In this document: one piece after another, positions 1 to 7,346 of the stretch | Numbering within the stretch: position 1 is the stretch's first letter | Layout of the letters: every line of letters begins with the position of its first letter | DNA from: Paenirhizobium selenitireducens ATCC BAA-1503 | GTDB taxonomy: Bacteria; Pseudomonadota; Alphaproteobacteria; Rhizobiales; Rhizobiaceae | Length of the DNA stretch: 64,000 nt | Assembly: GCF_000518785.1 (NCBI RefSeq) | Contig: NZ_KI912495.1 | Span: 471,258 to 535,257 of the forward strand | Direction: 5' to 3' | The notes under the pieces: generated by a model | What the model saw: only the letters and a program-made list of their open reading frames with translations | The model's database searches: none | Told to the model about the DNA's origin: nothing | Program-made: the position numbers and the translations under genes

Positions 1-366
1 CTCGCCGAAGGCATAGGCGGCCAGATAGGAAGGGATGGCGAGCGGCAGCACCAGCGCCACCGAGAGCAGGCGGCGCAAGGGGAAATCGCAGGACGCCACC
101 AGCCAGGCGCTGACGATGCCGATGGACGCGGTCAGCGCGCCGGTGAGGGCGAGCAGCAGCAGCGTGCGGCTGGCGGCGCGGGGCACGACGTTGAACAGCA
201 TGTGCTGCCAGTTCTCGCCGTCGCCCGACAGGCCGATCAGGAAGATGGCGACGATCGGCATGGCGACGAAGGCGGACACGACAAGCGCGGCAAGCGTCGC
301 GCCGGACAGCCTGCGCCGCACCGGGCCATGAACCGTTCTCTGCGCAACGCGCGCTTCCGCTGCCAA
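1..366 (-). CDS. Iron(III)-type ABC transporter permease, partial (5' end only)
   Basis: This is the first ~122 codons of an inner-membrane permease; the rest lies beyond the window edge. I translated it from the minus strand. After a charged, Arg-rich cytoplasmic N-terminus come a hydrophobic helix (SAFVAMPIVAIFLIGLS) and a second one (LLLLALTGALTASIGIVSAWLV), then CDFPLRRLLSV and LPLAIPSYLAAYAFGE. That succession is typical of FbpB/FutB/AfuB permeases. A TTG start at 366 is chosen because GGAG sits 8 nt upstream; no ATG in frame gives as good a site. It is divergent from the AraC regulator at 664, which may control it. An iron substrate is inferred from family resemblance only. The iron-binding protein at 18.9 kb is not adjacent and need not be its partner. 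Confidence 0.75.
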   Translation of the reverse strand, partial: MAAEARVAQRTVHGPVRRRLSGATLAALVVSAFVAMPIVAIFLIGLSGDGENWQHMLFNVVPRAASRTLLLLALTGALTASIGIVSAWLVASCDFPLRRLLSVALVLPLAIPSYLAAYAFGE

Positions 367-587
367 GGCTTCGTCTCCGTATTCTCTGCGTCGGCCAGTC
401 GCGCGAGGTACCGGCTCCGATGCAGCCGGTCTAGCCGAAACCGGCCGGGAAGGGAACGGGCGGGCGCTGAGAGGTGGCAAATTCGGCCGCGGAGCGTGCC
501 GGCAATGCGGGGCCAGAGCTACCGTTGATTGCATTCGCCGGCGCTTGAAGACTATTCTTGGCCGGCGCGACGTCCCGGCCGGGCTGG

Positions 588-616
588 TTGACAGCGAACC
601 ATTCCGACAAAATACA
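588..616 (+). promoter_or_regulatory. Candidate sigma-70-type promoter of the AraC gene
   Basis: TTGACA at 588-593 is a perfect -35 hexamer. It is followed by a 17-nt spacer and AATACA at 611-616 as a weaker -10. Transcription would begin near 623, which makes the ATG at 616 untenable as a start and supports the ATG at 664. Seen in sequence; activity is inferred. Confidence 0.5.
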
Positions 617-663
617 TGAACGGCGCATCGTTTTTCGACAACCACTCGGGCAGAGAAGATCGC

Positions 664-1635
664 ATGGATGAATTGGCATGGGTCGCCGAAACGGCAGTGG
701 AGAGCGAAGCGCAGGGCTTCGATCCCGAGGGCCGCATCACTTTCGACGATGGTCCGTTTGCGGGCTTCATCGAGCGCGTGCCCCTGCGGCCGGGCATGGC
801 CCTCTACCGTGTCGAGGGGACATCGAGCCATGCCTGGACACTGAAGGCGCTGGGGGATGCGCCCGCCGGCAATCTGGTATTCGGCACCATGCTCGGCGGC
901 GCCGGCGCGATCGAGGCCGACGGCAATGAGAGGCAGGTCTGGCATTCGCCGGGCCGCCCCTTCGTGGTCAGTCTGGCCGAGCGCGAAATCGCCTATTGTC
1001 TGGAACCGGGCGAGCCGTGGCGCGCCGTGACCCTGCTGCTGGAGGCCGAAGCGCTTGAGACGCTGGCCTTTCAGGACGGGCTGCCGCCTTTGGCCCGCGC
1101 GGTGCTGGAGGACGGCCAACTGCCGGTTTCGCACGTGCTGGAGAGCGACCGGGCTGTCACGCGCGCGGCAAGCGACCTCATGTGCCCCGCCTACCGCGGC
1201 GCGATGGCGACGCTCTGGCGCGAGAGCAAGGCGCTGGAACTCCTGGCGCACCAGCTGGATCATCTCTCCGGCAGTCCGCCGCCGCCGGTCGCGCTGAGTA
1301 CGCGGGATCTCGCGCGGGTGCGCGAGGCCCACCAGCTTCTGGTGGCGGACCTGCGCGCACCGCCGAGCCTCGAAGCGCTGGCGGCCCAGGCGAAGCTTCC
1401 CTCGCGCCGACTCAATCAGGGCTTTCGCCAGCTCTACGGCATGACGGTCTTCGAGGTGCTGCTCGAGGCGAGGATGAAGGTGGCCCACGCCCTGGTTCTG
1501 GAAAGGCAGGACATACCCCTCAAGCATCTGGCGTGGATGGTAGGCTACAGCCAGCTGTCCAACTTCATCAACGCCTACCGCCGCCGCTTCGGCGTACCGC
1601 CCGGCCGGCACCGGCGCGACGGCGGTTCGGACTAG
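664..1635 (+). CDS. AraC family transcriptional regulator
   Basis: This is a 323-residue DNA-binding regulator. The C-terminal ~95 residues form the double helix-turn-helix of the family: one helix pair around LEALAAQAKLPSRRLNQGFRQLYG, a linker FEVLLEARMKVAHALV, and the conserved LAWMVGYSQLSNFINAYRRRFGVPPGRHRR. The ~220-residue N-terminal region is an uncharacterised sensor domain, as in PchR-like siderophore regulators. The start at ATG 664 has AGAGAAG 5 nt upstream; the ATG at 616 lacks a ribosome site and overlaps the likely -10. It is divergent from an iron-type ABC permease, a common arrangement for ferric-siderophore regulators, so iron uptake is the probable regulon. The ligand is unknown. 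Confidence 0.9.
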   Translation: MDELAWVAETAVESEAQGFDPEGRITFDDGPFAGFIERVPLRPGMALYRVEGTSSHAWTLKALGDAPAGNLVFGTMLGGAGAIEADGNERQVWHSPGRPFVVSLAEREIAYCLEPGEPWRAVTLLLEAEALETLAFQDGLPPLARAVLEDGQLPVSHVLESDRAVTRAASDLMCPAYRGAMATLWRESKALELLAHQLDHLSGSPPPPVALSTRDLARVREAHQLLVADLRAPPSLEALAAQAKLPSRRLNQGFRQLYGMTVFEVLLEARMKVAHALVLERQDIPLKHLAWMVGYSQLSNFINAYRRRFGVPPGRHRRDGGSD

Positions 1636-2139
1636 AGCGTTTCTCCAGGAGCCCGGCGGTAGCCTTCGTGGCCGTCACGGCGGGGCAGGTGGGCCTTTGC
1701 GCCCATTTTCAAGCGAAGAATGAGTTATGCGCGGCCGCGAATGCTTATGCGTGGCTGATCCTCGCGTTGATCGGTTCCACAACCTGCAGGCAATAGGAGC
1801 CTTGCGCACCGAGACCGGTTCACCGCGTCCGCGAGGATCATCGAAATGAATGCATTCGTTCTCGTCTTCATCCTTCGTCTCTTTGCGCCGCGCGTCAACC
1901 GACGCGATCGCAACCGATAAGCCGTCTGCGGTGGAGGCAGGCAAGGCGCGCGGCGGCGCCTTGCGTCCTCTTGATACCGCAAGGATGGCGAAGGTGGAGC
2001 GGCGGGGCCGAGGTATCCTCCCGACCCTGGCGGCAACCGGCCGCTCCACCACCCGATCGGTCGTGATGTCTCACCCGGAGACGCGGGAGCGCGCGGCCCG
2101 CATTGCCGGCCAGCGCAACGCCGCACCTCTGTCGACGGT
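1636..2139. other. Intergenic region, convergent 3' ends
   Basis: About 500 bases lie between the AraC stop and the stop of the histidine kinase. I see no convincing gene of normal size, RNA gene or strong T-tailed hairpin. The only coding-like object is a 24-codon open frame at 1846-1920 (see below). Confidence 0.6.
1846..1920 (+). CDS. Possible 24-aa small protein, hydrophobic N-terminus with basic tail
   Basis: ATG at 1846 is preceded by GAGG with a 9-nt spacer. The frame reads MNAFVLVFILRLFAPRV followed by an Arg/Asn-rich tail and a TAA. A single hydrophobic stretch with a basic C-terminus is the shape of many small membrane proteins. The region is otherwise non-coding. No homologue is recognised and a chance frame of this length is common, so this is a weak call. 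Confidence 0.15.
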   Translation: MNAFVLVFILRLFAPRVNRRDRNR

Positions 2140-5100
2140 TCAGTCAGCCAGCACGCGCTGCGAGGGGAAGGTGATCTCGACCAGCGTGCCTTCGTTCGGC
2201 GCCGAGGAGATGGCAAAGGTGGCGCGGTTGGCGTCGACCATGGCCTTGGTGAGCGGCAGGCCGAGCCCGGTGCCGTCGCCGCGGCTGCGCGTGCCGGCAT
2301 GCACCTGGCGGAACGGCTTCATCGCCTGCTCCAGCTCGGTGCGGGTCATGCCGACGCCGGTGTCGCGGATGCGAAGCGCCACGCTGCCGTTCGGCTCATA
2401 GGCGGTCGAGACGATGATCTGCCCGCCGGACGGCGTGAAGCGGATGGCGTTCGCCAGGATGTTGAGCACGATCTGCTTGATCGAGCGCATGTCGGCGACG
2501 ACGCTCGGCACGGCCTGCGACAGCGCGGTGCGGATGATGACGCGCTGGCCGTTGGCCTGCGGCTGGACGATCGAGACCGCCGCCTGCACCGTCTCGTTCA
2601 GCCCGACGGCGGTGAAGTCGAGATCCATCTCGCCGGCCTCGATCTTGGAAATGTCGAGCAGGTCGTTGACGATGTCGAGCACGTGCCGGCCGGAGCGGAC
2701 GATGTCGTTGGCATATTCGCCGTAGCGCGGATGGCCGACCGGGCCGAAATGCTCGTTGGCCATCATGTCGGCAAAGCCGATGATGGCGTTGAGCGGCGTG
2801 CGGATCTCGTGGCTGACGCGGGCGAGGAAGTCGCTCTTGTGGGCGTTGGCGGTCTCGGCGGCGCGCTTGGCGTTGCGCAGTTCCTCCTCGGTCCGCTTCC
2901 ACTGGGTGATGTCGCGGATCACGGCGCAATAGCCGTTGGACGAGGTGAGCTTGCCGATCGTCATGAACAGCGGCAGGAAGCCGCCCGAGGCCTCGCGGCC
3001 GATCACTTCGCGGCCGTCGTTGAGCACGCTCGCCACGCCATGGCCGGACAGGCCGCCGAGATAGTCGAGGATCGACTTCTGGCTCTCATGGGCAAACAGC
3101 ATGACGAAGGGTTTTCCGCGCGTCTCCGCCTCGTCGAAGTTGAACAGGGCGCTCGCCGCCCGGTTCATCGAGCGGATGTCGCCGTCGGCGCCAAGGATGA
3201 CGACGCCGTCGGTCGCGGTCTCAAGGATGGCGCGCAGTTCGTCGACCTCGACCTGCAGCCGGGCGAGCTGTTCGGCGCCAGCCTGGCCTTGCGGTTCGGC
3301 AACCGGATGCGCGGCAACGGCATGGGGCGCTGCCGGCTTTTCCGCCGCGGCCTGGGTCGTACCGCCGGCCGGGATGAGCGCCAGCATCAGCGCGGTCGCC
3401 CGCTCGAAGCGGATGGACTGCAGCCGCGCGGTCACGGGCACGAGCTGGTCGTCGGCCCGCACGATCACGACGCGGCCGGGCTCCTCGCTTGCCCCTTCGA
3501 GGTCCTGCTGCTGGATCAGCACGTCGAGCCCGCCGGCGGTGTCGAGCTCTTCCACCGAAGCGTAGCCGGTGAGCGCCAGGAATTCCGGATTGGCGTGGAT
3601 CAGGCGGTCGCCGACATGGACCAGCAGCGCGACCGGCATCAGGTCGACGATCTCGGCGGTGAGCGCATTGTCGCGCTTCAGGCGCAACGTGGCGAATTCC
3701 TCGACCGTGGTCTCTTCCCGCTCGGGCGCGCTTTCGGCGGCGACGTCCAGGGCAAGGGGCTCGGCGGGGGAGGTCTCGGGCACGGTCGGCGCTTCGGCGG
3801 CTTCCGTCGGCTCCCTGTCTGCTTCGGCCTGCTCGGTCGCGGCGGAGCTGGCCGCTTCCTCGGCGGCAGCAGTGGCGGTCTCGTTCCGGCGGATCTCGTT
3901 CAGCGCCTCGGCGGCCTTTTCGCGCAGGCCCTGCGGATCGAGCTTGCGGGCGATCTCCAGGAAGGCCGCCTGTTCGCCGGGGGTCAGGCCGTCCTTGCCG
4001 CGGGCGCGGCGCTCCTCGAGCTGCACCACCTTGTCGGAATGGCGCCGGCCGGGGGTCTCGACGATCTGCAGCGCCGGCGGTTCCGTGGCGGGGCTGCGGG
4101 GCGGTTCGGCCGGTGGTTCGAAGAATTCCGGCTCGCCGATGCGCGGCAGGTCGTCCTCGGCGGCGGCCGTGGTTTCGTCCTCGATAGCCGTATTGGCAGC
4201 CGGCATGTCCTGGTCGGAGACTGTTTCGCCTTCGGACGTGCCCGAAAGCAGGTCGGCGCTCTCGTCGCCCGGTGCGGTTTCGGCCGCCGGGAAGCCGGCG
4301 TCATCAGCCTCGTCCGCTTCGTCGTCGAGCAGCGAGAAGCTGGGAACGGTCTCGGCCAAGGCTTCGCTGATCTCTGGCTGTTCCGGCTCGCTCGGTGCTG
4401 CCTCGCCCACGAAGGTCATTCCGGTGCGGTTCGGGTCTTCGACCGCGTCGGCCATGCGCACGATGCCGAAACCGCGGAAGCCGTCGAAATCGCGGCTGCG
4501 GGTATAGGTCGGAAGGGCTGCGAGATCGACCGGCACCATCAGGCTCGTGCCTTCGACCGGCCAGTGGATGGTCTTGCCCGACCAGGTGTCGCGCTTCTTC
4601 AACAGTTCGCCGATCTTGCCCTCGGGGTCGAGGTTGAACAGCGCGGCGAGATCGGTGAAGGCGACACCGTTGATGTCGGCGGCATGCGGGCCGACGGCCT
4701 CGGCGAATTCGTGCGAGACGTCGCAGAACCGGCCGTCGGCGTCGATCTTCCAGACGAAGCGCGTGGCGCGACGTTCCGGCGAAAAGACGAAGGCGCCGGC
4801 CGGGGCTTCGCTCGACGGCGCGGCCGGGACTGCGGCGATCGCGGCGGCGGCTTCGGCGACCGGGGCTTCGTCGGGAGCGGCTGCCGATTCGGCGGCGGCA
4901 AACGCCGGCGTCGGTAGCTCGGCATCAGCCAAGGTGTCGTCAGCCAGCGCACTGTCGACCGGCGTGTCTGTCTGCGCATCGACGACGGGCGTGTCGGTCT
5001 CCGCGTCGCCTGTCGACAGGGTCTCGGCGGCAATCTCCGGCATTGCTTCGGCTGCCAGCGGCAGCTCGGCCTGCGGGGAGGGGACCTCAACCGTCTCGTC

Positions 5101-6162
5101 GGCATCCGGGAAAAGCTCGGCGGCCTCGGTGTCGGCAAGGGGGCCGACCTCGTTCTCCAGGGTCTCCACCACCTCGGCTGCGGCTTCCGCCAGCACGGCG
5201 TCGCCCGGAGCAGCGGTTTCGCTCGAAACGGCGTCGGCAACGGCCTCTTCGCCCGTCTCGTCGGTGTCGGTCTCGTCCAGTGCCTCGACCTCGTCGGCCT
5301 CGAATTCCTCGATCTCGCCGATCGCATCGACGACCTCGGCAAAGCCGGCCTCGGCCTCGACCACGCCGGCGGTCACGATGGCTGCGGCCTCGGGGGAAAC
5401 AATCGGCTCGGCCGCCGGTTCGTCGAGGGCGGCGGGAAGCGGGGCGGTCGGGCCGGTCGGCTCTTCGGTATCGAAGCTGTCGGTCGGGTCCATGTGGCCG
5501 AGAATGGTCTCGACGGTGAACAAAAGGTGCAGCGCCGGATCGTCCGACAGCTTGCCGATGGCGGCGGGCAGATGGCCGCGTCCGGTCGGGATCGGCCGCT
5601 TGACGAGATGGTCGGCATCCGTGCCGGCCAGCGTGACCAAGGTCCGGGCGGTCTGCGGGGTAATGCCGAGGCCGGCGAATTTCGCCGAGGCGACGACCAC
5701 CTGGCCCTCGCCGTCGAGCACGGCCATATGGGTGTCGGGATCGTCGAAGCCGGTCAGCATCTCGGCGGCGCGCTCGGCCAGGCTGCCGGCCTTGCCGATC
5801 GGCGGCACGGCGAGCAGCACGACGGGCTCGCCGGAGCGGATCTCGACCATCTGTGCCGTCGCGGTCACGGGAACGCGCTGGAAGCCCGAGGCGATGCGCA
5901 GCAGCAGCGAACGGCTGTCGCCGACGGCGCCGAGCTGGCGGGCCACGCCCTCGATCTGGCGGAAGGTGACGTCGCCGCGGTTGGGGCCTTCCTCGAGAAA
6001 ATCGTAGATCGAGGCATTGCCGAAGAAGCGCGCGCCGGCGCCATTGGCCCACAACACCCGGTCGAGCGCGGGCGAAAACACGACGAGCGCCTCGCCCCGG
6101 GCAAAGCGCGGGCGGATGCTGTCGTGAACTGCGACATCGATGAACGGGTATGGAGCGGGCAT
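2140..6162 (-). CDS. Large cytoplasmic PAS-domain sensor histidine kinase, PdhS/PleC/DivJ-like
   Basis: This is a 1340-residue soluble kinase. The N-terminal ~220 residues look like a divergent PAS-type module (WANGAGARFFG). A very acidic, Ala/Glu-rich low-complexity region follows, then further PAS-like modules and a clear PAS (ATDGVVILGADGDIRSMNRAA). The C-terminal kinase core has H-box HEIRTPLNAIIGFADMM (His ~1118), N-box NILANAIRF, G1 DTGVGM and G2 GDGTGLGL. The dimerisation domain, with GEYANDIVRSGRHVLDIVND, is the form found in the DivK-directed kinases PleC, DivJ and PdhS. No membrane segment is seen, as in Brucella-type PdhS. ATG 6162 is preferred over TTG 6201 because a CtrA box (6203-6217) lies just upstream and AGG precedes the ATG. 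Exact orthology within the PdhS family is uncertain. Confidence 0.85.
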   Translation of the reverse strand: MPAPYPFIDVAVHDSIRPRFARGEALVVFSPALDRVLWANGAGARFFGNASIYDFLEEGPNRGDVTFRQIEGVARQLGAVGDSRSLLLRIASGFQRVPVTATAQMVEIRSGEPVVLLAVPPIGKAGSLAERAAEMLTGFDDPDTHMAVLDGEGQVVVASAKFAGLGITPQTARTLVTLAGTDADHLVKRPIPTGRGHLPAAIGKLSDDPALHLLFTVETILGHMDPTDSFDTEEPTGPTAPLPAALDEPAAEPIVSPEAAAIVTAGVVEAEAGFAEVVDAIGEIEEFEADEVEALDETDTDETGEEAVADAVSSETAAPGDAVLAEAAAEVVETLENEVGPLADTEAAELFPDADETVEVPSPQAELPLAAEAMPEIAAETLSTGDAETDTPVVDAQTDTPVDSALADDTLADAELPTPAFAAAESAAAPDEAPVAEAAAAIAAVPAAPSSEAPAGAFVFSPERRATRFVWKIDADGRFCDVSHEFAEAVGPHAADINGVAFTDLAALFNLDPEGKIGELLKKRDTWSGKTIHWPVEGTSLMVPVDLAALPTYTRSRDFDGFRGFGIVRMADAVEDPNRTGMTFVGEAAPSEPEQPEISEALAETVPSFSLLDDEADEADDAGFPAAETAPGDESADLLSGTSEGETVSDQDMPAANTAIEDETTAAAEDDLPRIGEPEFFEPPAEPPRSPATEPPALQIVETPGRRHSDKVVQLEERRARGKDGLTPGEQAAFLEIARKLDPQGLREKAAEALNEIRRNETATAAAEEAASSAATEQAEADREPTEAAEAPTVPETSPAEPLALDVAAESAPEREETTVEEFATLRLKRDNALTAEIVDLMPVALLVHVGDRLIHANPEFLALTGYASVEELDTAGGLDVLIQQQDLEGASEEPGRVVIVRADDQLVPVTARLQSIRFERATALMLALIPAGGTTQAAAEKPAAPHAVAAHPVAEPQGQAGAEQLARLQVEVDELRAILETATDGVVILGADGDIRSMNRAASALFNFDEAETRGKPFVMLFAHESQKSILDYLGGLSGHGVASVLNDGREVIGREASGGFLPLFMTIGKLTSSNGYCAVIRDITQWKRTEEELRNAKRAAETANAHKSDFLARVSHEIRTPLNAIIGFADMMANEHFGPVGHPRYGEYANDIVRSGRHVLDIVNDLLDISKIEAGEMDLDFTAVGLNETVQAAVSIVQPQANGQRVIIRTALSQAVPSVVADMRSIKQIVLNILANAIRFTPSGGQIIVSTAYEPNGSVALRIRDTGVGMTRTELEQAMKPFRQVHAGTRSRGDGTGLGLPLTKAMVDANRATFAISSAPNEGTLVEITFPSQRVLAD

Positions 6163-6202
6163 CGTGGGACCTGTCTTAGCAATTGCCGTCACAGGCGGCA
6201 AA

Positions 6203-6217
6203 TTAACAGATTTTTAA
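6203..6217. promoter_or_regulatory. CtrA box (TTAA-N7-TTAA)
   Basis: TTAA at 6203-6206 and TTAA at 6214-6217 are separated by exactly 7 nt. This is a perfect match to the alphaproteobacterial CtrA consensus. It lies 41 bases upstream of the PdhS-like kinase ATG (6162) and ~195 bases upstream of the phasin. The half-sites are seen directly; binding is inferred. Confidence 0.6.
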
Positions 6218-6297
6218 TACCTAGCCACGGCTTTCGGGTCCAGCAAGGCGCGCCGGTTTCGCCCAACAGGGTTAATCCGCAAGACGCGGATAAATTG

Positions 6298-6335
6298 TAT
6301 GCTGCACTGCACAATCATATTGCAATGCACAATAG
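6298..6335. promoter_or_regulatory. TGC/GCA-rich repeats, candidate PhaR (AniA) operator of the phasin
   Basis: The stretch holds repeated TGC/GCA units: ATGCTGCACTGCACAAT followed by TTGCAATGCACAAT, so TGCACAA-type motifs recur about 18 nt apart. PhaR/AniA repressors of polyhydroxybutyrate genes bind TGC/GCA-containing motifs of this kind in related bacteria. The repeats overlap the -35 hexamer of the phasin promoter, which suits repression. Confidence 0.5.
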
Positions 6336-6348
6336 ACGGTGCTATATA
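6320..6348 (+). promoter_or_regulatory. Phasin promoter (TTGCAA - 17 nt - TATATA)
   Basis: A -35 TTGCAA at 6320-6325 and a -10 TATATA at 6343-6348 are spaced 17 nt. They lie ~60 bases before the phasin ATG, and the -35 is embedded in the TGC/GCA repeats. Confidence 0.6.
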
Positions 6349-6410
6349 CAATTCATCAGAACACAACCGGGCCCGCCGATAGCTGACCCGCTCAAACGAG
6401 GATCACTCAC

Positions 6411-6866
6411 ATGGCTGCCAATACCACCAAGGACGCATTCTCCTTCTCCGCCACCGCATTCGACCCGGCTAAGGTCACCGAAACCTTCCGCGACTTCGCC
6501 GAAAAGGGCGCAGCCCAGTCGAAGGACGCCTATGCCAAGATGAAGACCGCGACCGAAGAAGCCACCAAGACCGTCGAAACGACGCTCCAGACCGCCCAGG
6601 CCGGCACCGTCGAACTCGGCCTCAAGGCCATCGACGCGCTGCGCACCAATGCCGAAATGTCGCTGTCGCACATGGAAGCCCTGCTCGGCGTCAAGTCGAT
6701 CGCCGAACTCGTCGAACTGCAGACCTCCTTCATCCGCAAGCAGGCCGAAGTCACCGTGGAGCAGGCCAAGGCCATGCAGGAAGCCGCCAAGAAGGTTGCC
6801 GACACCGTGGTGAAGCCGGGCAAGGAAGCCGCTGAAAAGGTCATGTCGACCTTCAAGGCCGCCTGA
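6411..6866 (+). CDS. phaP: Phasin family protein (polyhydroxyalkanoate granule-associated)
   Basis: This 151-residue, almost wholly alpha-helical amphipathic protein coats polyhydroxybutyrate granules. It shows the Phasin_2 pattern: FRDFAEKGAAQSKDAYAKMKTATEEATKTVETT, then GTVELGLKAIDALRTNAEMSLSHMEALLGVKSIAELVELQTSFIRKQ, then a Lys/Ala-rich tail. There are no cysteines or signal peptide. GAGGAT 8 nt upstream of the ATG is a good ribosome site. The gene stands alone, with its own promoter, a candidate PhaR operator and a strong terminator. Codon usage favours C-ending codons, as expected for an abundant protein. Confidence 0.93.
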   Translation: MAANTTKDAFSFSATAFDPAKVTETFRDFAEKGAAQSKDAYAKMKTATEEATKTVETTLQTAQAGTVELGLKAIDALRTNAEMSLSHMEALLGVKSIAELVELQTSFIRKQAEVTVEQAKAMQEAAKKVADTVVKPGKEAAEKVMSTFKAA

Positions 6867-6895
6867 TCAAAGACGCATGTCCTCCCAAGGACTTG

Positions 6896-6925
6896 AAGGC
6901 CGGGGCACTTGTCCCGGCCTTTTTT
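6896..6925 (+). terminator. Rho-independent terminator after the phasin
   Basis: A GGCCGGG / CCCGGCC stem (6898-6904 with 6913-6919), 8-nt loop, flanking AA/TT pairs and a T6 tail. Confidence 0.9.
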
Positions 6926-7003
6926 CGTTTGGTGCAAAAAAGGCTTGAAAAAGACGCCAACTGTCCGTATGTGACCCCTCAAGGCGTCTTGGACGCCCGA
7001 TGT

Positions 7004-7080
7004 GCGGTTGTAGCTCAGTTGGTTAGAGCGCAGGTTTGTGGCACCTGAGGTCGGAGGTTCGAGACCCCCCAACCGTACCA
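7004..7080 (+). tRNA. tRNA-His (anticodon GTG), CCA encoded
   Basis: A full cloverleaf can be drawn. Acceptor GCGGTTG pairs with CAACCGT (G1-T72 wobble). The anticodon stem CAGGT/ACCTG carries loop TTGTGGC with anticodon GTG. The T-arm is GGAGG-TTCGAGA-CCCCC, followed by A73 and CCA. The base before position 1 is T, not G, and the discriminator is A73, so the usual His identity pair G-1:C73 is absent. This matches the loss of that feature known in a large alphaproteobacterial clade. The T-stem has one A51-C63 mismatch. The gene borders an AT-richer insert and may be an integration site. Confidence 0.95.
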
Positions 7081-7346
7081 TTTTTTCTCCACATGTCGGC
7101 TAGTGGGCACCTCGATGTAATTGGGCATCGCAGGGCGGGTTCGCATGCAACTGGGCACTTCAAACTTGCAACTACGCATCTCTTGCCCCAAGTTGTCCCG
7201 GGCGCTTTGCATCCCAACCAACTGCCGTTATCGAAGTTTAAGCTTAACTATCCTGGTGACGTGATTGCATCATCCGCAGTCGCCTAGCCTTCAATGGATG
7301 CATCCGGGAATGCCCTTGGTCGACAGAGTGAAAAAATAGTGTGGTG

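Noticed and set aside
2299..4917. 872-codon open frame on the plus strand opposite the histidine kinase
   Set aside because: It is an antisense by-product of the Ala/Glu-rich, GC-biased kinase gene; its sequence is low-complexity Arg/Gly/Asp with no domain.
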